A stretch of 64,000 nucleotides of DNA from Stenotrophomonas rhizophila (GCF_000661955.1 NZ_CP007597.1:2039605-2103604), one strand, 5' to 3'; positions 35,111-44,391 are shown, counted from the stretch's first letter. Numbers and translations: made by a program. The notes: generated by a model from the sequence alone, not told the origin.

Positions 35111-35712
35111 GCATGAACAGGATTTTTCTCGCATCGCTGCTGTCCGGCGCGATGCTGCTGGCCGCCTGCCAGGCACAGCCGCCGGCAGACCAGGTGGCCG
35201 ATGCCGCCGCCCAGGGGGATGCGGCCACCGCCGCGGTGGCCGTGGATGCACCGGCAGCCGAGCCCGCTGCGGCAACCGCCTCCGACGCGACCGATCCGCT
35301 GGCCACCGAACTGTTCAACCTGGTGGGCGATGCCGTCTGCGGCAAAACCTGCCCGCAGTACGACGCGCGTGTGGACAAGGCCTTCAGCGACATGCTGGCC
35401 GACGCGGCGTCGCTCGGCGATGCGCGTCTGCGCGAGCGGATCGGCAGCGGCCCGCAGCCGCAGGGCGAACGCATCCAGACCGCGGCCGGCGAACGCTGGC
35501 TGTACCGCGCCTGCCAGGCGCACCAGTGCAACCTGACCACCTTGGTGGCGCTGTACGACCCCGCCACCGGTCGCATGGCCGGGCGCCTGGTCGACAAGTG
35601 CCAGGTGCATTGGCTGGGCACGCTGCCTGCCGAGGCCATGGATCGCATCAGCGAGCTGGCACCGGTGCAGATCAGCGACGAAGACTACACCGCGTTCTGC
35701 ACCGGGAACTGA
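35107..35712 (+). CDS. Ivy-type lysozyme-inhibitor lipoprotein, putative immunity
   Basis: 201 residues; ATG 35107 overlaps the vgrG stop, and an ATG at 35113 is an alternative. Lipobox LLAAC (C21), then an Ala-rich linker and a domain with WLYRACQAHQCNLTTLV. CQAHQC (136-141) matches the CKPHDC inhibitory loop of Ivy proteins, which plug the active site of lysozymes with a conserved His (H139 here). Ivy proteins inhibit c-type lysozymes and some lytic transglycosylases. Its place between vgrG and a lysozyme-like effector suggests that it protects the producer from that effector. Confidence 0.75.
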   Translation: MSMNRIFLASLLSGAMLLAACQAQPPADQVADAAAQGDAATAAVAVDAPAAEPAAATASDATDPLATELFNLVGDAVCGKTCPQYDARVDKAFSDMLADAASLGDARLRERIGSGPQPQGERIQTAAGERWLYRACQAHQCNLTTLVALYDPATGRMAGRLVDKCQVHWLGTLPAEAMDRISELAPVQISDEDYTAFCTGN

Positions 35713-35714
35713 TC

Positions 35715-37124
35715 ATGGCAAAGGACCTGCAGGGCTTCCTCAATGCGTTGTTCGCCTCCGAAGGCGGCGGCAACCTGTCGATCATCAACAAGTTCGGCTA
35801 CGTGGGTAAGTACCAGTTCGGCGAAGACGCGCTGATGGACCTGGGCTACTTCAACCACGACGGACAGAAGCACGAAAAGGACGGCAAGTTCTTCCAGGAC
35901 TGGGACGGCACGTGGACCGGCAAGGACGGCGCCACCAGCCTGCAGGTGTTCCGCAACAGCGAGGCCATCCAGGACAAGGCGGGCCAGGCCTGGGTGCGGC
36001 GGCTGTGCAGCATGGGCCGGAAGTATGGCGCGCACGCGTACATCGGGCAGACCATTGGCGGGGTGCTGGTCACCGAGTCGGGGATCATCGCCGCGGCCCA
36101 CCTGAAGGGCTACGGGACGGTCACGCCCAAGGAAGGCAAGTACAAGACCCCGGCGGTGATGGCCTTCCTGAAGACCGGCGGGGCGATCAATGCCACCGAC
36201 GCCTTCGGCACTTCGGTGGGCAAGTACATGGCCAAGTTCGCCGGCTATGCGCTTGGCTGCTGCGAGCCGGTGGAGGTGCAGCAACCCTGGTCGTATCCGT
36301 TCCCGCCGCAGGGCAAGACCACAGCGCTCGACGGTGCCGCGTATATCGGCCTGCCGGCACTGCAGGGCGCGTTGAGCAAGGCCGACGACGGGTTCTTCCC
36401 GATCGGCGCGAGCGGCCTGTGGCATGGCGGCATCCACTTCGATGCCGGCACCGGCACCGTACTGAACCAGACCGATGGCGTGCGCTGCATCAAGGACGGC
36501 GAGATCGTCGCCTACATGGTGAACCGCAAGTACCCCGAAATCACCTTCCCGAAGGTGCAGCGCAGCGCAGCGTATTCGTCCGGCTTCACGCTGGTGCGGC
36601 ACCGCATCGAGCTGCCGCCGAATGCCGAGGCGCTGTTCAAGGCCGAGGCCGAGAAGAACGCGCCCAAGACCTGCACGCCCGACAATCCGTCCGGCGGCGT
36701 TGCCGCCGCCGGCGCGGCAGGGGCCACCACGGGTGCTGCCGCAGCTGCGACGCAGGGGACGGCAAAGAAGGACGCGCCCAAGGCGGATGCCCCCAAACCG
36801 CGTGATCCGGGCATGCAGATGGTGTTCTACAGCCTGTACATGCACCTGCTGGACTTCCAGGGCTACGAAGAGAATCCCAAGCGCGCCCGGCCGGCGTACT
36901 GGGATGCCAGCAACGAGTTCGTCGTGGGTGAGCGCGCCAAGGACAAACAGGAGATGCCGCCGCCCCCGGTGCAAGCCGCTGCGGAGGCCCCGGCCGAGGT
37001 GGAAGAGGTCGGCTGCGATTGCGGTCACGGAATCTCCAGCGAAGCCAACGAACTGCTCGGGTTCTTCCCGCCCGAGACCAAGGAATGGGACAACGTGACG
37101 TCCGAGGAGCTGGTCCATGAGTGA
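35715..37124 (+). CDS. Putative peptidoglycan-targeting T6SS effector: lysozyme-like plus M23-like domains
   Basis: 469 residues, starting two bases after the Ivy-like gene. Residues 1-200 look lysozyme-like: FLNALFASEGGGNLSIINKF with candidate catalytic E16, then YVGKYQFGEDALMDLGYF. Residues 225-385 resemble an M23 endopeptidase: LWHGGIHFDAG (235-245), LVRHRIELP (H296) and FYSLYMHL (371-378). By eye alignment to LytM, H237 and H377 are kept as zinc ligands, but the Asp ligand is replaced by H241 and the first His of HxH by Y375. An Ala/Thr-rich insert lies at about 325-360. There is no signal peptide, as expected for T6SS delivery. The stop overlaps the next gene by eight bases. Confidence 0.72.
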   Translation: MAKDLQGFLNALFASEGGGNLSIINKFGYVGKYQFGEDALMDLGYFNHDGQKHEKDGKFFQDWDGTWTGKDGATSLQVFRNSEAIQDKAGQAWVRRLCSMGRKYGAHAYIGQTIGGVLVTESGIIAAAHLKGYGTVTPKEGKYKTPAVMAFLKTGGAINATDAFGTSVGKYMAKFAGYALGCCEPVEVQQPWSYPFPPQGKTTALDGAAYIGLPALQGALSKADDGFFPIGASGLWHGGIHFDAGTGTVLNQTDGVRCIKDGEIVAYMVNRKYPEITFPKVQRSAAYSSGFTLVRHRIELPPNAEALFKAEAEKNAPKTCTPDNPSGGVAAAGAAGATTGAAAAATQGTAKKDAPKADAPKPRDPGMQMVFYSLYMHLLDFQGYEENPKRARPAYWDASNEFVVGERAKDKQEMPPPPVQAAAEAPAEVEEVGCDCGHGISSEANELLGFFPPETKEWDNVTSEELVHE

Positions 37125-39300
37125 CGCCGCCGCGCCGATCATCGGCTTGAACATCCGCAAGGAAGCCAACGGCAAGAGCCCCCGCATCGGGCTGCTGCCG
37201 CGCGGTGCCCGTATCACGGTGAAGAACCGTGGCGAAAAGTGGGCGCAGATCGACCGTATCCTCGAAGGCCAGATCGCGCCGGTGCGTCCGGGCGAGGCAG
37301 TGGATCCGGCGGCCGCGCAGGGCTGGGTGTTCCTGTCCGAGCTGGACCCCGGCCCCAAGGCGCCACTCACCCTGGACCAGGTGGTGATTCCGGAAAAGCC
37401 CATTCCGGTCAGTGCCGGTGCGCTGCTCGGCCACGTAGGCGAGTACCAGCAGTACGTGGATGCCCAGCCGCGCGCCAAGCGCGGCTGGCGGCAGATGGTG
37501 CACATCGAAACGTTTGCCGGCAATGACCTGCCGGTGTTCATCAAGACGGCGCGCAAGTATGCGTCGCTGCTGCCCCCCAACACCGGATCGATGTTCCTGA
37601 TCGACAAGGGGGCCAAGCTCAAGCTGCCGGTGGCGCACGACACCACCTGGCCGGCCGACACGCGGCTGGTGCAGGGCAAGGACGGTGCGATCGGTCCGTG
37701 GGCGAAGATCCAGAAGGCGGGGCTGGTGGTGATGGACCGCGAGGCGTTGGGCGCGTACTCGTCCAAAAGCAAGCGCTACGCCAAGGCGCCGGATGCCGAA
37801 TGGACCGGCTGGTTCGTCGGCCCGGCCGACACCGACCGCACCCTGGACGAGAAGCTGGCCAAGAAACTGAACTACAAACGTCGCGAGATGCGCATGCCGC
37901 AGGGCGACGCGGTGTGGGTGGAGCGTGCGTCGCTGGTGTCGTGCGGTGCCGACGGCATGAAGGTGTGGAAGAAGTTCCCGTTGCGGCTGGATGGCCCCGA
38001 TGCCGGTGGCGAAGCCGCGTTTGCACGGGTGATGACCCGCGCCGAGCTGGAGAAGAACCCGCCGGCCGATCGCGTTGTCGACGCCGATGGCAAGCCGTGG
38101 TGGCGCGTGTCGGTGCGCAGCCAGAATGCCGGCAAGATCCACGTCGGCTGGGTCTGCGAAAGCGGCATGCCGAAGGTGGGCTGGCAGTCGCCGTGGGCGT
38201 GGCCGGGCTTCGACTGGGTGGAAGAAGGGCAGATCCAGCCGGTGGACATGCTGTCGGCCTCGCTGGTGAACATGGGCGCGCTGCGCGCCGATGAGGTTAC
38301 CGACTACAAGATGCGCGCCGACAAGGTGGACAAGAGCGCGCTGGTCAAGAAGCTCTATGAGCAGCTGGACACCGACAAGAGCGGCTACCTGTCCAAGGCC
38401 GAGCTGCGCACGGCGATGGAACAGCCGCTGATGGCCCAGGCCATGAGCCGGATGATCGCCAGGTACGAAAGCGAGTGGGGCGGCAGCGATGCCAAGTGGG
38501 ATGCGCTGGACCCGCTGATGCTGGGCGGCCAGCCCGAGTGGAGCGCCGAGAAGCTGCGCATCAAGCACCTGCGCTGGTGGGACAAGGTGCAGCCGAAGGT
38601 GCCCGGTTTCCCGGTGTCGCCGGAGGTGTACCACATCCACCCGATCGCGCTGCTCAACAATTTCTATTCGCCGCTGGGCGAGGCCAATGCCGCGGCCACC
38701 GATGGCGGTGCGACCAGCAAGAGCGGCAAGCACTGGCATGGCCGGTTCCTGCAGAGCGCCAAGGTGGCCGACCTCAAGTCGCCGTTCCGCGAGGGCGCCA
38801 GCAGCTTCATCGCGGCGATGAAGGCCGGTGGCATCGACGTGATCATCAATACCACCCTGCGCCCGCCGCAGCGCTCCTACCTGATGTACTACGCCCGCGA
38901 AGTGGTGCAGGGGCTGGCGCCCGGCAAGGTGCCCAAGTTCGTGCCGCAGAATGGCGACGAACCGGTCAACATCGACTGGGAGCACCTGGACGCGAACGGC
39001 AAGCCGGACCTGGACGCGGCCAAAAAGGGCGCGCGTGCGATGGACCAGGCGTATGCGGCCGCCGGCGCGATCGGCAAGCCCTACAGTTCCAACCACAACG
39101 GGGGCGAGGCGATCGACATGAAGTTCGATCCCGCCTGGGGCATCGGCAAGACGGTCAAGAACGCCAGTGGCGTGTCGGTGGCGATCACCAGCAAGCGCGA
39201 CCTGCAGGAAGTAGGCGCCACGTACAAGGTCTATCACTGGACCTACTTCGGTCCCAAGAACAAGGTCGACGAACCGCATTGGTCCAAAACAGGTAATTGA
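37117..39300 (+). CDS. Putative T6SS effector: SH3-like, EF-hand and M15-like peptidase domains
   Basis: 727 residues. The N-terminus has a bacterial SH3-like segment (LNIRKEANGKSPRIGLLPRG; WVFLSEL at about 70), with further SH3-like pieces at about 215-360 (WWRVSVRSQNAGKIHVGWVC). A canonical EF-hand loop DTDKSGYLSKAE lies at 418-429. The C-terminal part has M15-type motifs: INTTLRPPQRSYLMYY, SSNHNGGEAIDMKF with H660 and D667, and a final EPHWS with H721. It should bind the cell wall through SH3 and cleave peptide stems; calcium, present in the periplasm but scarce in the cytoplasm, may switch it on. No signal peptide. Coupled to the preceding gene by an eight-base overlap. Confidence 0.78.
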   Translation: MSDAAAPIIGLNIRKEANGKSPRIGLLPRGARITVKNRGEKWAQIDRILEGQIAPVRPGEAVDPAAAQGWVFLSELDPGPKAPLTLDQVVIPEKPIPVSAGALLGHVGEYQQYVDAQPRAKRGWRQMVHIETFAGNDLPVFIKTARKYASLLPPNTGSMFLIDKGAKLKLPVAHDTTWPADTRLVQGKDGAIGPWAKIQKAGLVVMDREALGAYSSKSKRYAKAPDAEWTGWFVGPADTDRTLDEKLAKKLNYKRREMRMPQGDAVWVERASLVSCGADGMKVWKKFPLRLDGPDAGGEAAFARVMTRAELEKNPPADRVVDADGKPWWRVSVRSQNAGKIHVGWVCESGMPKVGWQSPWAWPGFDWVEEGQIQPVDMLSASLVNMGALRADEVTDYKMRADKVDKSALVKKLYEQLDTDKSGYLSKAELRTAMEQPLMAQAMSRMIARYESEWGGSDAKWDALDPLMLGGQPEWSAEKLRIKHLRWWDKVQPKVPGFPVSPEVYHIHPIALLNNFYSPLGEANAAATDGGATSKSGKHWHGRFLQSAKVADLKSPFREGASSFIAAMKAGGIDVIINTTLRPPQRSYLMYYAREVVQGLAPGKVPKFVPQNGDEPVNIDWEHLDANGKPDLDAAKKGARAMDQAYAAAGAIGKPYSSNHNGGEAIDMKFDPAWGIGKTVKNASGVSVAITSKRDLQEVGATYKVYHWTYFGPKNKVDEPHWSKTGN

Positions 39301-39302
39301 GC

Positions 39303-39911
39303 ATGTCCATGAAAGGCGTCACCGCTGTTGTGTTTTCCCTGCTTGCCGCCGCTGGCAGCGCCCAGGCGGCAGGGCCGTCCGCCGGCGGCTGGCGCAGCCT
39401 GACGATCGGGCCGGCGTATTCGGTGTCCGAACAGCGCAGCGCGTTCGTGATGCTGCCTGCCGACGCGGGCAAAGGCACCCGCTTCACCGTGATGGACCTG
39501 ACCCGGTGGCAGCCCGTCTGCTGCCTGGAGGTGTCCAGCCCGCGGCTGCAGCAGGCCACCCTGGAACATTCCTACCAGGTGCCCGGGGTGTGGGCATCGG
39601 ATCTGACCAGTGGGCTGGACAATGGCGCCGGCGGGGCGTCGCACGTGTTCGCGGCGCGCCCGGTGGGTCGCCTGCTGGGCTACCGGTTCGAGGGGCATTT
39701 CACCGAGAGTGGCGAATGGGGCGGCCTGTTGCTGCCAGCCGATGCACAGGCCGCCGGCGCGGGCAAGGTGAGCTTCGGCGGTGCTACCTACACGGTGGTC
39801 CGCACCGTGGATACGCTGCCCGACGATGACGGCGGGCTGGAAACCTACCGCCTCACGCCCGAAAACGGTGGCGCCGCACAGACGGTCGACGTACGCTTCG
39901 GCACCAATTGA
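39303..39911 (+). CDS. Exported protein, putative immunity to the M15-like effector
   Basis: 202 residues with a signal peptide (cleavage near AQA-A, about residue 22). Two bases after the effector stop. It shares with the next gene GGWRSLTIG, MLPADAGKGTRF, PVCCLEVSS, VPGVWASDL and GLLLP. The family is not recognised. A periplasmic product right after a periplasm-acting toxin gene fits an immunity role. The paired cysteines recall the CC of the DUF3304 proteins, but the rest differs. ATG 39303 or 39309 may be the start. Confidence 0.65.
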   Translation: MSMKGVTAVVFSLLAAAGSAQAAGPSAGGWRSLTIGPAYSVSEQRSAFVMLPADAGKGTRFTVMDLTRWQPVCCLEVSSPRLQQATLEHSYQVPGVWASDLTSGLDNGAGGASHVFAARPVGRLLGYRFEGHFTESGEWGGLLLPADAQAAGAGKVSFGGATYTVVRTVDTLPDDDGGLETYRLTPENGGAAQTVDVRFGTN

Positions 39912-39966
39912 TCCTCCCGCGCCGCTGACGCATAGTGGCGGCGCTTTCAACACTGGACCCACACCC

Positions 39967-40599
39967 ATGCAGGGCAGAAACATCACGCAGGCGCTGCTGT
40001 TGGCGCTGGGGCTTTCCGTTGCCCTGGACGCCGCGGCACAGGGCGCAACCACGGCCCCGGTCTTTGGCGGCTGGCGCAACCTGCACTCGGCCAATGGGGT
40101 CGAGCCGGCACAGGACGACCTCGCGTTCGCGATGCTGCCGACCACCGCGGCCAAGGGTACGCGCTTTGCCATCCTGGACCGGGAAGCCAAGCGCGTGGTG
40201 TGCTGCATGGTGGTGAGCAGCGACCGGCTGGACGCGGGTGTACTGGAAACGCAGTACCGCCTGCCCGGCGTCTGGGTGTCGGACCTGCTCAACGAGGGCA
40301 ACGACACCCCGCCGCCCTACGAACCGCGCGTGTACGAAATGAAACGCGACGGTGCGCTGGCCACGTACGTTTTCCATGACGCGATCGAGGCCTATAGCGA
40401 CCTGGGCGGGCTGCTGCTGCCCCCGGGCGCCAGCATCGATGCCGCCGGCACGGTCAAGACCGGCACCCGCAGCTACACGCTGCAGTTCCAGTCGACCACC
40501 TTCGCCGATGAGGATGGCACGCTGGACCGCTTCACGCTGCGCCCGGTGGGATCGCCCGGCGCCCCCGTGGTGGTTGAAGTTCCTTACGCCACCTACTGA
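39967..40599 (+). CDS. Exported protein, paralogue of the preceding gene
   Basis: 210 residues with a signal peptide (cleavage near DAAAQG, about residue 25). It repeats the pattern of the previous protein: FGGWRNLHS, MLPTTAAKGTRFAILD, RVVCCMVVSS, LPGVWVSDL, GGLLLPPG, and a DEDGTLDRFTLRP segment corresponding to DDDGGLETYRLTP. The two clearly arose by tandem duplication and then diverged. Either each neutralises a different toxin or one is a spare immunity gene. No enzymatic motif is visible. Confidence 0.65.
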   Translation: MQGRNITQALLLALGLSVALDAAAQGATTAPVFGGWRNLHSANGVEPAQDDLAFAMLPTTAAKGTRFAILDREAKRVVCCMVVSSDRLDAGVLETQYRLPGVWVSDLLNEGNDTPPPYEPRVYEMKRDGALATYVFHDAIEAYSDLGGLLLPPGASIDAAGTVKTGTRSYTLQFQSTTFADEDGTLDRFTLRPVGSPGAPVVVEVPYATY

Positions 40600-40740
40600 C
40601 TCCGTTGGCGGCACGTTGACGTGGTTTTAACGGACGCTGCCTTGCGTAGCGTGCGTGTTGGTTTTGCATCTGCTACCGTCGGACCACAGGGGATGGAAGC
40701 GGCACCGGCACTGCCGGTGGCGCGCGAGCCAAGGTGAGCC

Positions 40741-43530
40741 ATGGAAGCAATGCGGAACCTGATGACACAGGCGGCCCGGTTGTTGGATGGGGAACGTCTG
40801 TACCGGATGCAGTTGCCGGATGCGCCGATGGTGCTGGTGGATCGCTGGCAGGGGGAAGAACAGCTCTCGCACGGGTTCCGGTACGAGGTGCTGCTGTTGG
40901 CGCTCGACGCCGACCTGCCCCTGGAACAGTGGCTGGGCAGCGCTGCCTGCCTGCAGACCCGCCTGGCCGATGGTCGCTGGTTGCCCCGGCATGGCCTGAT
41001 CACCGAAGCGTACCTGCTGGCGGACGACGGCGGCCTGGCGCGCTACCGCGTGGTGCTGCGTGATGCCAGTTGCCGGTTGGAACACGGTCATCACAGCCGC
41101 GTATTCCAGAACATGGACGTGCAGCAGATCGTCGACACCGTATTGGGCGACCACGCCGGCCAGCTGCAGTGGCGCTGGAGCGGGGAAGCGGCGGATTTTC
41201 TCAAGGGCGCGCGACCGCGCAGCTACTGCGTGCAGTACCGCGAGACCGACCTGGCCTTCATCCAGCGCCTGCTGGCCGAAGAAGGTCTGGGCTGGCGGGT
41301 GGAAGACAGCGGGCAGGATCCAGGTGGCCACGTGCTGGTGCTGTTTGCCGATGCGGCCGCGCAGACGCAGGACCTGGTGTCGCAGGCGGGCGGCGGTGTG
41401 CGTTTCCACCGTGCCGATGCCACCGAAGCCGACGACACCGTGCAGGCCGTAGGCCGCCGGCGTCGCCTGGGCGCCCAGCGCCTGACGCTGCACAGTGATG
41501 ATTACAAGGCCAGCCGTTCGCTCGCCGCCGGCGTGCCGTTGGAAGGCGGCGGGCAGGGTGACGCACGCGAGGTGTATGACCCATCGGGTGCTTACAGCTT
41601 TGCCGACAGTGTGGAAGCGGATCGTTACGCCGGGCTGATGGCCCAGGCAGGCGAGGCGCAGGCTCAGCAGTGGCAGGGGCGCAGCACGCTGCGCAGCGCC
41701 ACGGCCGGCCAGTGGTTGACGGTGACCGGGTTGCCCGGGAACGCGCCGGCCGAACTCGTGCTGACCCGGGTGCGGCATGTGGGAATCAACAATCTGCCGG
41801 TGGACCTGCGCGAGGCACTTGCGGGGCTTCAACCGGTGGACGCCGCCGAGGCGTCCGCAGACCGTTCCGGGGCCGCACAGACGCACGGCTACACCAATAC
41901 CTTCGACGCCCAGGCACGCGACCTGGCCTGGCGGCCGGTGTTGTTCGACGACAGCGGTGCGCGCCTGAACCCGCGGCCGTTGGCACCGGGCTACCAGACG
42001 GCCGTGGTGGTGGCCGCGCCCGGGGTCAGCACGGAGGGTGCGCGTGACGTGCACGCCGACAGCCTCGGGCGGATCCGGGTTCGTTTCCATTTCCAGAGCG
42101 CGGCCGGCGCGAGTGCCGACAGCACCTGGCTGCGCGTGGCCCAGCGCTACGCGGGGCCGGGCGTGGGCAGCCAGTTCGTGCCGCGCGTGGGGCAGGAAGT
42201 CCTGGTGGGCTTCCTGGAGGGCGACATTGATCGCCCGGTGGTACTGGGCAGCCTGTACAACGGCCAGGGTGAGGCCGGCACCGTGCCGACCCCGGGCGGC
42301 CGCAGCGCCGAAGCCGACACCAGCGCCTATGCGCAGGCCGGCGATGCCGTGGCCAGCGCGCAGGGCAACCGCAGTGGCGGCCATGCACCGGCGTGGCACG
42401 CCGCCGGCGGCGGCGAGGATGCGCACCGGCACGCCGGGGCCATGTGGGGCGTGCAGTCCCGCGAGTGGGGCGGGCAGGGCTACAGCCGCCTGCTGTTCGA
42501 CGACAGCGATGCCCAGCTGCGCTTGCAGTTGGCGACCACGCAGGCGTCCAGCGGCCTGAGCCTGGGCCACCTGGTCCACCAGGCCGACAACTTCCGCGGC
42601 AGCCTGCGCGGCGAAGGGTTCGAACTGCGCAGCGATGCCTGGGGCAGCGTGCGTGGCCGCGCGGGGCTGTGGCTCAGTGCCTATGCGGGCGCCGCCAATC
42701 CCGCAGGCACCGCATCGGCACCGGTCGCCCTGCTGACCCAGCTGGACACGCTGGGCAGCACGTTTGCGGCGGCGGCCGGCACCCATCAAACCGTGCGCCT
42801 TGCCGACAGCGAAGGCGTGGCGCGCCCGGCGCAGTCCCGGCTGGTGCCCGATGCGGCCCCGCTGCAGGCGCTGCTGCGCAGTACCCGCACCGCGGTGACG
42901 GGCGGGGCCTACCCCGATGCGCGCGGGGCGGCGCCGGATCGCGATGCCGCGGCCGGCGCAGACAGCGTGCCGCATACCGGTGACCCGTTGCTGGGCATCG
43001 CCGCGCCGGGTGGCATCGGTCATGTGGCCGGGCAGTCACTGCAGTGGGCGCTGGGCGAAACGCTCACCCTCGGCAGCGGTCTGGCCAGTGAAAGCGTGGT
43101 GATGGGCCAGGCGCGCTGGCACAGCCGCCAGGCCTTGGGCGTGCTTGCCGCAGCGCGCACCGGCCAAGGCGCGCAGGCCACCACGTTGAGCGTGGTCAGC
43201 GGCACCGGCACGCTGGAGCTGCTGGCGCAGAACGACGAGATCCGGGTGCAGTCGCAGGCGACGCTGCGCGGTGCCAGCGGCCAGGCGGCGGTTGAGCTGG
43301 CCGCCGGGCGCACGCTTCACGTGGCCACGGCCGGCGGTGCCAGCCTCACCATCGAACAGGGCAACATCACCTTCACCGCGCCCGGCACCATCACCGTGCA
43401 TGCGGCGCGCAAGTCGTTCCAGCCCGGCGGCAGCGGCAACTATCCGTTGCCGGTGTTCCCGCAGTCGGTATGCAAGGAATGCCTGCTGTTGGCCGCGCAG
43501 CGCGCCGCGCCGTTGACCCCGAAGGGCTGA
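40741..43530 (+). CDS. vgrG: Type VI secretion spike protein VgrG (third)
   Basis: 929 residues; AAGGTGAG upstream. Domain order as in the second VgrG: HSRVFQNMDVQQIVDTVL, CVQYRETDLAFIQRLLAEEG, RIRVRFHFQSA, FVPRVGQEVLVGFLEGDIDR, then DUF2345. After the needle there is a distinctive tail, NYPLPVFPQSVCKECLLLAA, absent from the second VgrG; such tails are where DUF4123 adaptors or cargo dock. It is three bases upstream of the adaptor gene. The 141 bp upstream hold no clear promoter. Confidence 0.95.
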   Translation: MEAMRNLMTQAARLLDGERLYRMQLPDAPMVLVDRWQGEEQLSHGFRYEVLLLALDADLPLEQWLGSAACLQTRLADGRWLPRHGLITEAYLLADDGGLARYRVVLRDASCRLEHGHHSRVFQNMDVQQIVDTVLGDHAGQLQWRWSGEAADFLKGARPRSYCVQYRETDLAFIQRLLAEEGLGWRVEDSGQDPGGHVLVLFADAAAQTQDLVSQAGGGVRFHRADATEADDTVQAVGRRRRLGAQRLTLHSDDYKASRSLAAGVPLEGGGQGDAREVYDPSGAYSFADSVEADRYAGLMAQAGEAQAQQWQGRSTLRSATAGQWLTVTGLPGNAPAELVLTRVRHVGINNLPVDLREALAGLQPVDAAEASADRSGAAQTHGYTNTFDAQARDLAWRPVLFDDSGARLNPRPLAPGYQTAVVVAAPGVSTEGARDVHADSLGRIRVRFHFQSAAGASADSTWLRVAQRYAGPGVGSQFVPRVGQEVLVGFLEGDIDRPVVLGSLYNGQGEAGTVPTPGGRSAEADTSAYAQAGDAVASAQGNRSGGHAPAWHAAGGGEDAHRHAGAMWGVQSREWGGQGYSRLLFDDSDAQLRLQLATTQASSGLSLGHLVHQADNFRGSLRGEGFELRSDAWGSVRGRAGLWLSAYAGAANPAGTASAPVALLTQLDTLGSTFAAAAGTHQTVRLADSEGVARPAQSRLVPDAAPLQALLRSTRTAVTGGAYPDARGAAPDRDAAAGADSVPHTGDPLLGIAAPGGIGHVAGQSLQWALGETLTLGSGLASESVVMGQARWHSRQALGVLAAARTGQGAQATTLSVVSGTGTLELLAQNDEIRVQSQATLRGASGQAAVELAAGRTLHVATAGGASLTIEQGNITFTAPGTITVHAARKSFQPGGSGNYPLPVFPQSVCKECLLLAAQRAAPLTPKG

Positions 43531-43533
43531 TCC

Positions 43534-44391
43534 ATGGTGCCGACGACCTTTCCGCGCACGCAGTGGCAGCCCTTGGCGACGGGGCAGCATCGCTATCTGC
43601 TGCTGGACGGCGCCCAGTGCGACGCACCGCAGGCGGTACTGCAGTTCCTGCCGCATGCGGCGTCGCGCCTGTTCGATGGGCTGCTGGCCGATGGCAGCGC
43701 CGACACCTCGGTGTACCTGTCCCGGCTGCCCCCCGACCTCCCGGCGGAGGCCGTGCTGCTGCGCCTGGACGGGCATGCCAAGGCGCTCGGTGCCGCCACC
43801 GTGATCGAGTCCGCGTTGACCCAGGACGTGCTGCTGCAGCGCCTGTCGCGCCGGCTGGACGCACGGTACCCCAACGGCAAGGAATTCCTGGCCCGCTTCT
43901 ACGACGGGCGCGTGCTGCCCTGGTGGGTGCAGGCGCTGGACCCCGAGCAGCGCGACGCGTTTCTCGCGGTGGGGGAGCGCTGGCATTACGTGACCCACGA
44001 TCACCATTGGGACACCCTGGCGCTGACCTGTCCGGCCATCGACCCGCACCTGCTGCCGTGGACGCTGGAAGCCGAGCAGCGTCGTGTGCTGATTGATTCC
44101 GCCTACCCCTACACGCTGATCGAGCACTACCAGCTCACCGATCCGGAACTGCTCGATCGCCTGCCATCGGCCAACTGGTACGGGTTCCTGCGCGGCGTGG
44201 TGGCGCTGGCCGCCCGGTTCGGCATCGAAGACAGTCGGCGGGTGCTGATGGTGTGCACCTGGGCGTTGCTGGTCGGCGATGACCTGGCCGACGACCCGGC
44301 CTGGCAGCAGCGTTTGCAGGACTTCGCCGATGGCCGCAGCACCGCAAAGCAGATCGGCGATGCGGTCTGGCCGATGGAGGAAACCTGGTGA
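43534..44391 (+). CDS. DUF4123 T6SS adaptor (second)
   Basis: 285 residues. RYLLLDGAQCD at 20-30, TVIESALTQDVLLQRLSRRLDARYPNG and EFLARFYDGRVLPWWVQAL (about 113-131) fit DUF4123, in which FYDPRV-type residues are conserved (here FYDGRV). The C-terminal helical part (about 200-285) contains LTDPELLDRLPSANWYGFLR. It probably loads the DUF2235 lipase encoded two genes downstream onto the third VgrG. It differs strongly from the adaptor at 6437, as expected if each adaptor is specific for its own cargo. Confidence 0.88.
   Translation: MVPTTFPRTQWQPLATGQHRYLLLDGAQCDAPQAVLQFLPHAASRLFDGLLADGSADTSVYLSRLPPDLPAEAVLLRLDGHAKALGAATVIESALTQDVLLQRLSRRLDARYPNGKEFLARFYDGRVLPWWVQALDPEQRDAFLAVGERWHYVTHDHHWDTLALTCPAIDPHLLPWTLEAEQRRVLIDSAYPYTLIEHYQLTDPELLDRLPSANWYGFLRGVVALAARFGIEDSRRVLMVCTWALLVGDDLADDPAWQQRLQDFADGRSTAKQIGDAVWPMEETW

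Noticed and set aside
32372..35275. Long minus-strand frame opposite the second vgrG
   Set aside because: Shadow of a well-supported VgrG gene, with low-complexity Arg/His/Gln composition.
35004..35714. N-terminal extension of the 35715 effector into the Ivy-like gene
   Set aside because: Arg/Gly-rich out-of-frame translation of vgrG and Ivy-like coding sequence; the true start follows the Ivy-like stop by two bases.
36637..39279. Long minus-strand frame opposite the two peptidoglycan-directed effectors
   Set aside because: Shadow frame without domain pattern or ribosome binding site.
40627..43023. Long minus-strand frame opposite the third vgrG
   Set aside because: Shadow of VgrG; composition typical of antisense frames.
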